Shown here: positions 12,541-24,605 of the stretch, piece by piece
How the letters are laid out: every line of letters begins with the position of its first letter
Position numbering within the stretch: position 1 is the stretch's first letter
Assembly (NCBI GenBank): GCA_000727475.1
Contig: KL647296.1
Coordinates: 3,679,180-3,743,179 of the forward strand
Origin: Sarcocystis neurona
Taxonomy: Eukaryota > Apicomplexa > Conoidasida > Eucoccidiorida > Sarcocystidae
DNA length: 64,000 bases
Direction of reading: 5' to 3'
Made by a program: the position numbers and the translations under genes
Notes under the pieces: model-generated
What the model was told of the DNA's origin: nothing
What the model saw: only the letters and a program-made list of their open reading frames with translations
Database searches by the model: none

Positions 12541-14357
12541 AGGCACACGAATGCGTGAAGATCGCGGGGACAGAAATGCAGATAGGCCCGCACATTCAAA
12601 CAGAGAGAGACGTGGAGACGTATATTCGTGTATGTATCAGATATACGTGTGCAACTTAAATATACAACACGCGAAGCGCAAAAGAAGAACTTGTACCGCC
12701 CGTCCTCCTACGGTGGAGGATATACATTGCTATGTATCATATCTATTTTTTCTTTACCTATCCATTGCTATCTACTTATTTCGACTCACCCTATCTGCAG
12801 CCGTCTATCTACAGTCACCTAAACGCCAGAGATAGAAATTAAAGTGAAAGTACATTCGCAGGTGTGTACGTGGGTGGAGAACGGCTGCTCGCATGGGACG
12901 CCTGTACGTGGCTGTGCTGCATGCGTCCATAGACGCCTATACATTTATAATATGTGCGTACATGTGTGTGAGTATCTCTCTGCGGCCTCCCTTTATGTGG
13001 ATATATGTATATCTCTCTGCAGCCTCCTTCCGTGTGTTATCCACGCGTCTAATGCTTGTCTCTCTCTTTGTATCGATATATGTGTGGATACACATATGGG
13101 GGTAATGCAGGTGTGTCACTCGGCAGCGCGTTTCTCTGTAAGAATTGTGGACTTCGTATCAACGCGTGTGTGTGGATGTGTGTATACACACGCATCTGTG
13201 TATGCGTCTGCGTAGAAATTGATAGAGGCAGCTGCTTTTACAAGGTTGCTGCCGCTGCTGCTAGTCCTGCTGGGACTGACTGCTGAGGTTGAAGAACAAA
13301 GGTAGTACATGCAGAGTTTCTTTGGGAAGAGAAACGAAGGCGTGTTATCCTGGAGTGTAGCATGAAGACGTGCTGCTGTAGATTACGTGTCATTAGATAT
13401 ATATGCATATGTATTTGTCTACAATAATACGCATGCATACATACATATATAATACCTATATGTGATTTATCTATATATATGTGGCTCACGCTGTATCATA
13501 GAGGTACACATAGAGCGAGAGAGGGAGAGACACACAGATGTGGACACGTATATCTTCTTGAGACTTGTTCTTTTATATTTGACGTTACCCACCTACGCGT
13601 GTATTATGCGTACCTATATACGTATACTATATTATATGTGATATAGACGTATATATGTGGCCTCCGCTATATCGTAGAGATACACACACAAAGAGAGAGT
13701 AAAATGAAGTGTATACACACAGATGTATTTCTTAGACTTACTTCAATGAATACGCCTTTACGCACCTGTATATATATATATGTATGTATGTGGGAAGGGG
13801 GGCCTAACGCTGAGGCAAATGCGGCTACTGCTTCTTCGCTGCTGTCCACGCTGCTGCAGCTCCTGCGCGCGGTGCTGCTACTTCCTCCGTTGCTGCTACG
13901 GCTGCTGTTGCCGATGCTGCTGCGGGAGTCAGCAATTGCCAGCAGCAAATGGTGTCGGCGTGGGCATTTCTTGCGATTCTTGAGTGTACAAGACTTCTAA
14001 GGAAGTCCTCAGACTAACAACGAAAAGATGGGTACTTCACGCTTTTGTAAATGTGTACGCGTGTGTGGTGAACGATGCCTCAGGCCTGTATTTACGGCAC
14101 GTTGCTCAGGTAAAGATTAAGCTCTATACATACATATATATATATATATGTTGTTAGGTGGCTACATATATATGCGTGTATATATATATATATATGCGTA
14201 CTTAGAAAGGGAGTTACGTGTATATACGCATATATATATGTATATGTTTGTGTATGCGTGCTTGTGTATATATGTAGGTGAAGTCAATAATGAGAATATC
14301 AAAACGTTGATGAATGACATTCGGATGTGTGTGGGTTTGTTTGTGTGTTTTTTTAAG
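12541..14357. other. Intergenic or 5' region with microsatellites and a CTG tract
   Basis: Scattered TATATG, GTGTG and CACA tracts. A CTG/GCT-rich stretch at about 13830-13930 gives Leu, Cys or Ala runs on + and Ser/Gln/Ala runs on -. One + phase reads as an Ala-rich peptide ending about 14010. It may be an upstream exon of the following CAG-rich locus, but no splice-phase evidence settles this. Confidence 0.35.
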
Positions 14358-17300
14358 ATTGATGTAGACAGCGATGATGACGAGGTCGTTGCTACCGCTG
14401 CTGAGTCGAACGCATGCAACAACAAAGACGTGTCTCTTGCCGGTCCGCCGCCCAGCAGCAGCAGCATCCCCCAGGAGAGAGCGCGCGTGCACGCAGAACC
14501 GGCAGCAGCAGCAGCACCAACAGCAGAAAGAGAAGCAGCGGGAGCAGCGGAAAGAGCCACAGCAGCAGCACGACAGCAGCGGGCACCTGCGTTCGGAGCA
14601 GCGAGAGAAGCAGGAGGAGAAGCAACAAGAGGACGGGGAGAGGCAGAAGGAGTCACAAGACAGGAGGACGAAGAAGGAGAAGAAATAGACAGGTACAACG
14701 TGTCTCAGACAACGTCCTGCGATGCCGCTTCCTTCTCCAGAGAGGAGGCCGCCGCAGCAGCTGCAGCTGCAGGACGGAGGCTTAGCGTGTTTCTCTCCTT
14801 TGAGCAGCAACAGCAGCAGCGCGGAACAGGCGACTTCTCGTTGCATCAGCAGCAGGCTTGCGAGCAGCAGCGCCAAGATTATTACGAAGAGCTGCAGCGG
14901 GAGGGGGAGGAAGAGGAGAAGGAGGAGCGACAGTACGGCCGACAGCAGGAGCAGCAGCATCATCGGCAGTCCCACGTGGAGGAGGAAGAGCAGCAGCAGG
15001 ACCTCCCGGAGAGGCGGCTGTTGCATCACGTCGCTGCTGCTGTTGCTGCTGCCGCCCACGCAGAAGAGCAGCGCGACGATGAAGAAGTTCTGCAGAAACA
15101 GGATGCTCCCCATATCTATCGGCAGCCACAGCTTGCCCGTCGGTCTGCAGGCGAACCAGCTGCTGCTGTCTCGCATGAAGGTGACACATACAGGCAGCAC
15201 ACCTGCGCACAAAAAACAGCTGCCGCCTCACGGAGGGAAAATCTTTTTCTTCCGCTACCAAAAAGCCACCAGACTTGTTCGGGGGTGCTTCAACGGCACC
15301 TCGACGACCAAGAACACAGATCGCATCCTGCTTGCGCTCCGCTGCAGCGACCCTACTCTGCTGTCCAGGCTGCTGCTGCTGCGCTTCCGCCTTTCCCCCG
15401 CAGCAGCTGTGCAGAGCCAGAACCTGCTGCTGGTGTTGCTGCTGTCGACCCCTTCCGGGCAGCGCATCATCGCCGTCTCCTCCGAAGTGTCCTCCTGCAG
15501 CAAGCTGCGGCTCGCGTCAGCGCTCGTGATAATTCTGCTCCAGCTGCTGGTTCTGCTGCTGCTGCTGGTGATAACTTAGCGCGCAGGGCGGCGCGCTGCG
15601 GCAGTGCTGCCGATGTCCGTGGGTTGGTAGCCTCCTGCTGCAGTGCACAGCAACAGCAGGTGGTGGAGGAGGACGTGGAGCAGCAGCAGCAGCAGCTGGT
15701 TTTCGCCCCAGCGAGGCAACAACAGCAGCTGCTGCTGCCTCTTCCGTCGTCCTCTCTTCAACAACAGCAGTTTGCCACAGACTGGCGCCTACTGGCCCCA
15801 CGCAGCAGAGCCGCTTTGTCGGCTGCTTCAGCAGCAGCAGTCGACGAAGAGCAGCAACAGGAGAAGGAAGGGCACAACAAAGAGGCGGGAGAATCAGAGA
15901 GAAGCAGCTGCACTTTTTCGTCACTCTTCCGCTGCGCAGCAGTAGTACCTGCAGGAAGAAGGAGTGCCACTGCAGCAGCTGTGGCAGCAGCACAAGGAGG
16001 AACAGCAGCGGGAAGGATAACGACAGAAGGACCTGCTGCGGAGGACGCAGCAATGACAGCAGCACAGAGAACTGCAGCAACAGCAGGGGGAAGGAGTGCT
16101 GTTGCAGCAGCCGGAGAAGGAGCAATAGACGTGGGGCAGCCAACGTGGGAGAATGTAAACGCCTGTCGTGTGCTTGCAGTGGAAGAATGCGACTGTCGTC
16201 CTGCTGCTGCTGCAGTGTCGTTTTCTGCAGCGCTTGGCCCTAAGGCGTGTTGCTCGCATTCTGCGGCAGCCGCTCTGCCTCTGTGCGCCACGGACACTAC
16301 TGCAGCAGCAGCAGTGCGAAATCACAGCAGCAACGTACTACATAGGCAGCACGAACAGACAACGAGCCGCAGAGGAACATATTCAAACAAGAAATACAAG
16401 CAGACAGCTGGCTGGCCAGACACACGGTTACTCTGCTATCACGAGCAGCACGAGCAGTCCGCACACTCTGCTGGATCTACTGCTGCTTCTTCTGCTCCTG
16501 TTGCTGCTGCTCTTGGGGCTGCTGCTGTTGCCGCTTGTGCTGCAGTAGACGCACGGGCAGGTGGCAGCAGCACCGACAGGACAGGATGGGGGGGGTGCTG
16601 TGCTGCCGCAGGGCAACCGCTTTTCCCCTCAGCAGCAGCGACAGCAGTGCTGCAACTCCACAGACCCTTCACGAGACACCAGCAGCAGCAGGAGATACAG
16701 AGACAGCAGCAACAACAGCAGCTTCAGCAGCAAGAACAGAAGCAACAACAGAGAATAACAGGGGTGCCGAGAACGTCTCACGGAAGTGAGGGAGTTCCTG
16801 GAGCAGCAGGAACGAGGGACTTTGAACCAGCAGCGCATGCAAGGGGAAGTGGAGCTGCTGCTACAGTTGGACCAGGAACAGCAGCAGGGCGTGCAGTAGG
16901 ACGCACAGGCGCAAAGAAGAGCTGTTGTGTCGCTTTGAGTTGGGATGGAGAGCGTGAAGCAGCCGCAGCAGCAGGAAGAGACTGTTGCAGCAGCAGCTAT
17001 GGAAGGAGCAGCGATATAAACAGCAGCAGCAATAGCAGCAGACGCTGCAGCAGTACCCTTGGCCACAGCGGCAGCAGTGGAGAGAGCAATCAAAGCTGCA
17101 CCAGCAGATCTCTGCGCAGCAGCAGTAGCAGCAGCGGCAACGCTTACAACATGCGTCTTCGAAGCAGCAGCCTCGACAAAAATAATAGAGACCAGGGTGA
17201 TAGTGAAGAGAAGCTGCATGCAGACGAGCTCGTCCTAAGTGTTGGCGACAGCAGTCTGAGAGGCAAGCAAAGGGGAAACAGAACGGCAGCAGGATGCAGC

Positions 17301-17753
17301 AGCAGAGATTCTTCGGGGGGAAGAAACAACGACCAGAGGAACAGCGGTAGCAACCGCCGTGGCAACAGCAACAGCAACGCCGCTCAGAGAACGTACCTCG
17401 GAACAGACATGGGTTGCAGCAGCAGTAGCAGCAGCGACAGCAGCAGCAACAGCACGAGGAGAGTTCCCAGAGGTGGACAGCGCGACGAAGCCGTAGTTGC
17501 TGAAAATGCAGAGGAAGAAGGAGTGAGACATGACAGAAAAACAATGCATAGACAGAAAGGTGCTGCTGCAGTGCAACGTGGAGAGAGCAAAGAGTTCCAT
17601 TCGCAACAACGGCACCAGCAACAGCAACAGCAGCAGCAACAGGAGGGGCAGGACGTTTCCGAGGTAGGAGGAGGAGGAGAGAGGAAGACGCAGAGACGCA
17701 GGACAAAGCCAGCGCGACAGGAAGCTGCAGCACGCAGCGGCAAGACAGAATAG
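14358..17753 (+). CDS. CAG-repeat-rich open frame, probable Gln/Ala/Ser-rich hypothetical protein
   Basis: A frame of about 1130 codons is open from the apparent acceptor TTTTTTTAAG (AG at 14356-14357) to TAG 17751-17753; the same frame extends back to an ATG at 14148 inside a microsatellite. The protein starts with an acidic stretch (IDVDSDDDEVVATAAE) and then consists of interrupted runs of Gln, Ala and Ser with Glu/Arg-rich spacers, ending in a basic region (RKTQRRRTKPARQEAAARSG). No catalytic or binding domain is recognised. Other phases are also open over long parts, because CAG repeats contain no stops in any phase. The + strand is preferred because it gives Gln/Ala/Ser instead of Leu/Cys runs, the usual bias in Eimeria. 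Phase, exon limits and start are uncertain. Between about 15100 and 15560 a different + phase gives a less repetitive peptide (GGKIFFFRYQKATRLV), so a phase change through splicing is possible. Confidence 0.4.
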   Translation: MDVDSDDDEVVATAAESNACNNKDVSLAGPPPSSSSIPQERARVHAEPAAAAAPTAEREAAGAAERATAAARQQRAPAFGAAREAGGEATRGRGEAEGVTRQEDEEGEEIDRYNVSQTTSCDAASFSREEAAAAAAAAGRRLSVFLSFEQQQQQRGTGDFSLHQQQACEQQRQDYYEELQREGEEEEKEERQYGRQQEQQHHRQSHVEEEEQQQDLPERRLLHHVAAAVAAAAHAEEQRDDEEVLQKQDAPHIYRQPQLARRSAGEPAAAVSHEGDTYRQHTCAQKTAAASRRENLFLPLPKSHQTCSGVLQRHLDDQEHRSHPACAPLQRPYSAVQAAAAALPPFPRSSCAEPEPAAGVAAVDPFRAAHHRRLLRSVLLQQAAARVSARDNSAPAAGSAAAAGDNLARRAARCGSAADVRGLVASCCSAQQQQVVEEDVEQQQQQLVFAPARQQQQLLLPLPSSSLQQQQFATDWRLLAPRSRAALSAASAAAVDEEQQQEKEGHNKEAGESERSSCTFSSLFRCAAVVPAGRRSATAAAVAAAQGGTAAGRITTEGPAAEDAAMTAAQRTAATAGGRSAVAAAGEGAIDVGQPTWENVNACRVLAVEECDCRPAAAAVSFSAALGPKACCSHSAAAALPLCATDTTAAAAVRNHSSNVLHRQHEQTTSRRGTYSNKKYKQTAGWPDTRLLCYHEQHEQSAHSAGSTAASSAPVAAALGAAAVAACAAVDARAGGSSTDRTGWGGCCAAAGQPLFPSAAATAVLQLHRPFTRHQQQQEIQRQQQQQQLQQQEQKQQQRITGVPRTSHGSEGVPGAAGTRDFEPAAHARGSGAAATVGPGTAAGRAVGRTGAKKSCCVALSWDGEREAAAAAGRDCCSSSYGRSSDINSSSNSSRRCSSTLGHSGSSGESNQSCTSRSLRSSSSSSGNAYNMRLRSSSLDKNNRDQGDSEEKLHADELVLSVGDSSLRGKQRGNRTAAGCSSRDSSGGRNNDQRNSGSNRRGNSNSNAAQRTYLGTDMGCSSSSSSDSSSNSTRRVPRGGQRDEAVVAENAEEEGVRHDRKTMHRQKGAAAVQRGESKEFHSQQRHQQQQQQQQQEGQDVSEVGGGGERKTQRRRTKPARQEAAARSGKTE
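14440..17650. repeat. 3.2 kb block of interrupted CAG/CTG repeats
   Basis: Runs of CAG, AGC and GCA on the + strand recur throughout, for example near 14455-14470, 14500-14580, 14960-15000, 15650-15700, 16680-16760, 16975-17140, 17400-17455 and 17610-17645. CTG-dominated patches lie at 15030-15060, 15365-15380, 15520-15570 and 16480-16540. Those CTG patches argue for changes of reading phase, exon content or repeat orientation within the locus. Confidence 0.85.
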
Positions 17754-18740
17754 TCCTTCCTTTGTATGTTGATCTGTAATATGTATTTATGCGTACGTGT
17801 ACACGCGTGCATATATATATATATATATATATATGTACATATATATATATACGCACGTGCTATTAAAAGTGCGGGAATGCCATGATACTTGAACAACAAT
17901 GTGCTAGGATACGCGGGCACGGTATAATACCGATTCCCAAATATTTACGTTAACGCAAAATATTCGCGAAAGCAAAAGGGTCTCCGCACAGGTCCTCATA
18001 TATATATATATACATGTATATCTGTTGTACAGATTAACAGACACAGACAGATAAGTAGACAGATAGATGTGTATTCGCACAAGTATAATCATACGTGTGT
18101 ACGCGTACGCATCCACGTATATTTCTATGTATATTTACAGCTCGCTGAATGCATACGTGTGTGCGTATGTAGACACATATATGCACACATACCCGCTGAA
18201 TACTTGTGTACCAGCGTTTGCTCCGTGTGTGTGTATGTGTCTATCTCTCTGTGTGTGTGCCTGTGTATCTGTGTGTGTGTAATACATGCAAGCAGATTCT
18301 CTCTGTGTACCTGTGTATTACGTACCCTTGTAGACGCGAGCACGCGAACCATATGTATACAGTTACTCGTCTGTATCGCCATACACACGTACACACACAC
18401 AAGTGGTCCTATCTATGTATAAACTTGTCACGGGCGTGCAGGCGAACTCTTATTACCAGACATCTGCTTGTGCACATGTGGATACTTATATGTATATTCG
18501 TAGGCACACATGTGCACGTACGTATGGCACGGCAAACGCATACATAAATCCATAAAAGCAGGCACCAGAACAACGTAAACGTGTGCACACCCGTACAAAT
18601 ATATATACATATACATATGCGTAGTTCTCCCGTGTCCACACAACTCCAAAGCAATGCAATCCCGCAAATGTAGGGGTTGTTTAATTCATACGTAGGTGTG
18701 TGTGCATACGCGCAACCATCCACCTACACTTCCACTTGTG
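17754..18740. other. Microsatellite-rich spacer
   Basis: (TA)n at about 17810-17850 and 17998-18012, plus GTGTGTATCTG and CACACGTACA tracts. No coding signal is recognised. Confidence 0.5.
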
Positions 18741-21650
18741 TTAATATACAGACATCTGTTGTTCTGCAGATACCGAGGCAGCTTTGAATGTGAAATGTGT
18801 GCTTGCGCGCAAATCGACAGTGCTTTTGAATTTTAATGGTAGAGAGCCGGCCACTTGGGGACTAGAAACTCTCCAGTGGACAAAAACGATCATGAATCAA
18901 AAAAGGCAGATGTTCTTCTGTCTTAGGTCAGCGGGACTTGTACACCAGCATGCAACGATGTACCTGCGCTCCTCTTCTAGTTGTAGATAGGTGAACACAG
19001 GAAACACGAAATGAAGATGTAAGCTGTATGTATACTTTCCTGTCCTGCGCTCTTACGTGTGTCCTTACTGACTTTTTATTGTACAGTTTGTAAAGGTGTG
19101 CACGCGTAGTAGCGTTGCCTTTCATGCAGAGTTCGGGTACACACGTACGTTGACACATGGGTACTTCCATAACTCACATATGCGCTTACGTATACAGAAA
19201 CGGTGACATAACTTTTTCAGAACATAGAGCAAAAGTGGCTTAAACACGCGGACGTATACGCGTATGTCGCCTCTATTTGCGTTTGACTCATATACTTGTG
19301 TACACGTACGCGTCGACGTGACGCTGCAAGAGACGTGTGACTTCGGACCACGAAAATAAGTAATTTGCACTTTAAAGGCGGTAGGCGTATATATTTCGCC
19401 TGGTAATATGTTTGAGTTCTGCGTGGGCCTCCTCGACCACACCCCCCTCAAGCTTGCTGCACAGTTGTTGCACCCGTCACCTCCTCCATAGTTCTAATGC
19501 ATCAACTCGATCTCATACGTCACACTACTCACTACCAGCGTACCACTCCTTTCGATATGCACAACGCTGGCTATTAATGTCATAGAGTTTTATGCTCGTT
19601 TTCTCGCCTAACCAAAGTAGTTTGAGAAGGAAACATCGTCGTGCGTCCAGCCCAGCGAAGGCCTCCAGTCTGGCGCAACGTGGAGCACAGGAAAACAGAA
19701 TGCGGCATGCTGCGCCTCTCTCCTTTTCATGTTTGAGAGAGTGCATCCGAATAGGAGTTACACGGTCGATTAAAGCATTACGGCTACAGTTGTGTCCCAG
19801 ACATCCCCAAGACACAGACAAGTACTGCACTCTGTGGAAAGTATTGTACGCCTTACAAACTGAGTGTCAGCTCAATTCTGCGCACTTACTGAGTCTCTTA
19901 AAATGCGACAGTATTTCTAATCCGAATTTCAAACAGCAGGAAAGTAGGTTCGGTACCATTTGCATATCTGTGCTGCGGATTCTGCAGTGGAAATTGAGAC
20001 GGTAGTTTTTTGCAGCCGTTTTCGACTTTGCGAGGAAGCTCCCGCCTATGCATTAAAATTATTTGCGGACTCTCAAGGTTTCCTTGCGAGTGCATAAATA
20101 ACGGCGCAGCGCCGCGGTTGGTACTAAGACGAGAAACTCGTCCTGTGAAGTCTTATTACGTAAGATATTTACGGCAACATCAACACCCTTAGCCACCTTC
20201 TCTTCCGCACTCTTATCATTCCTGACTCAACCATTGTGCGCCTGCATAATTTTCATACTCGCTTTCAAGGCCACGCAGCCAAAGAATTGTTCGTCCGCAG
20301 CTTGTTACGTTTTGTAACCTGACGCTGTTGAACGTTTTTTTCCGTCCGTGTGCGTGCTCGCGCACAGAGAAACAAGGAATAAACTCACACGCGTTTATCC
20401 TGTTTTCAGTAGAGAACCGTAATAAGGCTTCTATGATCAACGACGTTGTGACTGAACACATCAGACAAAACGGTGTGTACTGCTTTGATGCGCAATTCAG
20501 CTTCGTTACAGCACTTTCGGTTGCCCCTTTCATGCTGTTTCTTCTGAAAAAAGATCATTTTCACGAGCTGTGGGATAAACTAATGAAAACGCAGTGTGCC
20601 TCTGTGTCCACGCCCACGTAGGTTGCATCGTGTTTCATTAAGGTGTAGGTTTTTATGAGAGAGCACTAAGTGTAGAACCCGCGCTTTTTAATTGTAGCAG
20701 TAAGTAAAACACACGCCACAGGTGCACACTAGTTCCTCTTTTTTTTAAAGCGAAGTCAAACCGTGTGTTCCACAATGCTAGTTCTACCAGTGGCCTCCCG
20801 ACCACATTAAAATGTGTGCGCAGGGGCGACGAGACACGATCCGAAATATACGTACGTACGAAAATGCGTAGAGGGTTTAATACGGATGTCATGTTTACAC
20901 ATTTGTGCATATATCGAAAGCATACCTGTATACGCAGGGCAACGATAATCAGAGTGGTTGTTGCCACGCGAGTGGGGTGTACATACGTCCGGCCCACAAT
21001 AAAATGCCGAACTGCAACTTTTCTGTCTCAACGGAAGAGACAACAGAATATAGTGGGTAATTCGTCCCACAAATCATTGATTCTCGCGAGGGTCAGAAGT
21101 CTGTTGCTCGAATTGTTCGCCCTTAAAAAGCTGATCTTCCCGGACTGATTCACTTCCGTTTGTATGTGGCAGAGCGTGAAACTGCGCATGGGCTAATACC
21201 TCTCATTTTGCGCGTGTCGTTGGTAGATTGTTGGTGCGTTACTGGTGGAGTCAATTCTCCAAATGGGAAATGACATTACAAAGCAGGAGTCTTACACACA
21301 CAGAACCAGCTGCAGTCGAGCGTCTCTCAAACGGGTAATGACGTTTAAAGTTGACTGCGCATTTTTGGGCAATCACTGAAAGGCCCTTATAGCGGAGGCC
21401 ACCGCAGCGGCAGCAGCAAGACTTCGAGCACGATGGGTCCCGTAATGCGACCGAAAGTAGCCGCTCGGACAGCGTAGCCATCAGAAGCCTTCTCAGCCTT
21501 ACGGAAACGTCTCCGCGGAGGAGCGTAGCAAGATTCTCTCTCCATGGAAAATCTCCCCTCATGGTGCTGAGCTCTGAATGAATATAAAAAAAGAAACCAC
21601 GCTTCCCTTATCCGTTGCACTACTGCACCTTTAGAGATTTGAAACTCCAC
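18741..21650. other. Repeat-poor segment with weak open frames
   Basis: Microsatellites almost disappear here. A possible small exon follows an AG at about 18766-18767. Open frames of 94-137 codons at 19592-20005, 20328-20621 and 20765-21148 (+) have mixed composition but no recognised domain, and none is flanked by convincing splice sites that I could join. This may be a repeat-poor segment of the kind described for Eimeria chromosomes. Confidence 0.35.
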
Positions 21651-21795
21651 TCCTGGCGCGTGAAGAGGTAGCAGTCTCTCTGCTGCCCCAGAGTTAGTGT
21701 GACGGACTACATTGAAATGTTTCAGGCTCCTGGGGGTCAGCTGCGCTCTGTTCTAGTGAGTATTTGTTCGAGTTGTTCATTTTAGGTGGTAAACA

Positions 21796-22864
21796 GTGTT
21801 GGAGCTGGACGGTAAAATATTCGAGATCACCCTGCCTTCCACCGAAAGCCGGCGCTGCCGTCAACCAGCTGTTACTGACCGCACTCCTCGTAAACACCTG
21901 CAAAACATTTATCCCCCAGGAGGAGTAGAGGGCGAACTAACGAGGAAGGGCCACGAATGTAAAGGAAACCAGCATACCCCTGCATCAGCTGTACAGACAG
22001 AAGACACTACTGCTTTCGGCACTAATTGCTCAGACAAAGACAACGGAAGTGTTACACCACAACGAGACAGACCCGCCGACCACACAGAAAGACTGGACGA
22101 CACCTGCCTGTTCGTAGAGAAGGGAAGTGATAGCACAACATTTTCGAATAAGTGTAATAGGGCTAGAATTAATCACCTATGTCTGGGTACAACAGACAAG
22201 ACTTCTTCAAAAAATACTGTAAACAATCTAATCGCTGGAAACACGGAAGGGGCGAGTAATGCTACACTACTGAATGAAGGTAACACGACTGGAAGTGATA
22301 CCCTGTCCCTGAGTACAAAGAAAACGACTTTTTTCAGAAGACAGTGTGGAAAAATATGTCGCAGGAATATCATCAATAAATAAAAAACAGCGCAGCGGAG
22401 TAGAACAGCGCTGTACCGGAAGGGAGGTAGACGGGAAACGTGACACGGAGGACGATTGCTGGCCCAGGATACTACAGCATAGGGGGGCACCCGGGGAGAA
22501 AAGTGACCCAAACGAACAAAACACCTCGTCGTGGGCCAACGGGGTTCAAACCTCGCTGGAAGGAAAAGGGGCCAAACGAAGCAAGAAGTGGCGGGAAAGC
22601 AGTTGCCGCCTTAGCGCTGAAAAAGTGTTCAACGAAGTAATCAACAGTTCGAAGGACGGTACCTTTACACGCGAAGACAGTTCAGAAACCCAGGACGAAG
22701 CAGCACGCGAAGCACACCCCTCTACTAGTAGATCTTTTCCTCATTCCTGCTCTACTTCGCCCCGTGTTGCAGAGAGTGTGGAAACAAGCTGGACGGCAGG
22801 TGATTGCGTAATTGCTAAGATACTGCTACAAGTGTTATACATACGTAGAAGCCCGAGACTGTAA
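21796..22864 (+). CDS. Two overlapping hydrophilic open frames of unknown nature
   Basis: Frame A (21796-22383) encodes a Thr/Asn/Ser-rich hydrophilic peptide with IFEITLPSTESRRCRQ near its start and ends at TAA 22381-22383. Frame B (open from 22346 to 22864, +1 relative to A) has similar hydrophilic composition and ends VLYIRRSPRL. The 38-nt overlap and matching composition suggest one ancestral frame broken by an indel, or two exons. Frame A has no ATG at its upstream end; possible acceptors (ATTTTAG and AAACAG) lie just upstream, and a GTGAGT sits at 21755. No family is recognised. A decayed mobile-element ORF is possible but unproven. Confidence 0.25.
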
Positions 22865-22919
22865 ATCATCATTCATCAAGTCAGTACACGTAAGGGCCCA
22901 CGTCCGTCGTTCATGGCGC

Positions 22920-22926
22920 CATACAT

Positions 22927-22965
<39 letters not shown>

Positions 22966-22966
22966 G
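22920..22966 (+). repeat. ACATACAC/(CA)n microsatellite
   Basis: A short (CA)n tract, one of very few simple repeats in the 18.7-26.6 kb island. Confidence 0.8.
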
Positions 22967-24605
22967 GTGCGTGCTTTTATGTCGCAGTGTGTCTATACTT
23001 CGGTTTCCTTTCAGTGCGCAGAGAGTCGCGCAAAGGTGCAAACACAAAACCTAAATATCCCTGCAGTTTTCGGGACCCTAAGTACACCACGAACAACCCC
23101 CCTCTCCAGCAACTTGCATTCCTCGCTGCCGCTGCGGCAGCCAAAGGAGGATTCACGACAGGCCGAGAAACGCGCCTCAGACGCAACAAGAAATTCACAA
23201 GGGCCATAAGTCTGGTAAGCAACTCAGTTGCGGTGAACTTGCTGCCTTGTGCAAAGTACAGATTTCGCAGAAAGAGCCGTTGTGGCTACGAATAGCCTAC
23301 TACGCCAGCACACCACCAGAACATATAAGAATCTCTGCAAGCAGCAAAGTGGGGAAGCAAAAGGCAACATGAACAATGTGCGCTCTCAGGTGAGGCAGTG
23401 AAAACAGACCTTTCCGCTTCCCTGTGTGGTAGTGCAGCATCAAGAACAGCAACCAATCGACACAACGAATATGTCGTACTTAGCTTACGCGTAATTCAGT
23501 CCACAAAAGTGTTTTATGTGCAGTAGACTTAGCACAGCTTGCTCGCTACTACATTTTCAATTATGGAACCTTACAGAGAGATTCAGCTCCGCATCTGCAA
23601 ATATGTGTATATATCCGTGTATAGAGAGATGTGGAGATGCATAGGTACGCGTACGTACACACAGGGGCAGAAGAAACGTAGTGGGTGGATACGCAGGCAG
23701 ATACGTCACAAACGTAAAGGAGATGAATTAGAATGGTACACCTCAAAAATGCTGAGAAAAAGGTAGACCGCCACATGCGCGGAGAGGTTCGTGTTGTGAA
23801 TGTGACAAATACGGAAAACCTTCATTGTTCATTGAGCACCTGAGTCGAAAGGGTGTTCCACGTGTGAGTCTGACAGGCACCTGGCACCGGTCAATCTCGC
23901 AGTTTACTTGCTAGGACTTCTGCCGTCATTTCCGCCCTGAAGTGGAATGTCCTGCCCCCCCCCCTCTCCAGCTATGTCGGCAGAGTTCTACTCAAGGCTC
24001 GAGTTTTGCACCTTCCTACTTTTGCACTTAGATAAAATGCGTGCCTGTATTCGTGTTTGATAAGCTGCGATTGCTGCTGTTGCTGCTGCTGTGACTCCTG
24101 CTGCTACTTGGAGCAGCAGCGCGTACTGCGTCGTAAGGGACCTCCTGTGAAAGTGAAGTATGCTCTTTTGCACTCCCACAGAGCGTATAAATGAAGAAGC
24201 ATCCTGTGAGTGGAGCACGACTGCGGGAGGCACAGAATTAAGGCAAAATTTCTCATTACCTGCCCCGTCACCCCCGTACCAGTGGGCCTAAACAGCAACA
24301 AGGTCACTAAGCAGTCGGCAAACATAGCGAAGTTCCACAAGACACTTCGCCGCCGTCGCCATTACGGGATGCATGACCGAGACAAACCGCTGGGGAAAAG
24401 CTTGCAAAGGGTGTACCCAGTGGAGTGACCAGTAGAGTGACTCCTTATCTGCCGCGTAGCACAGTCCTTAAAGCTTTCCGCAGTCTTTCATCCTGAGGAC
24501 CCGCAACAAAACAGATCTGCTAACCGATCAAGATTCCAAATGCCGCGACAGCACAATCCCCCCCAACTCAGGCATCAATTTGCTTAGGATTCAAGTGCGC
24601 GACTG
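22967..24605. other. Repeat-poor spacer, no gene seen
   Basis: Mixed-composition DNA with short open frames. A small CTG/CAG patch occurs at 24068-24121. A near-match to the palindrome (GCGTACGTACAC) occurs at about 23650. No domain or convincing exon chain is seen. Confidence 0.35.

Noticed and set aside
11785..12546. 253-codon open frame on the minus strand
   Set aside because: Shadow of the GATAGGTAG satellite; composition is dictated by CTATCTACC repeats.
14214..15212. 332-codon minus-strand frame in the CAG block
   Set aside because: Leu/Cys/Ser runs from CTG repeats; the opposite strand gives the Gln/Ala/Ser runs usual for Eimeria, though strand is not proven.
22535..22565. tRNA-like T-arm (GGGGTTCAAACCTCG)
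   Set aside because: No acceptor stem, D-arm or anticodon arm could be folded around it.
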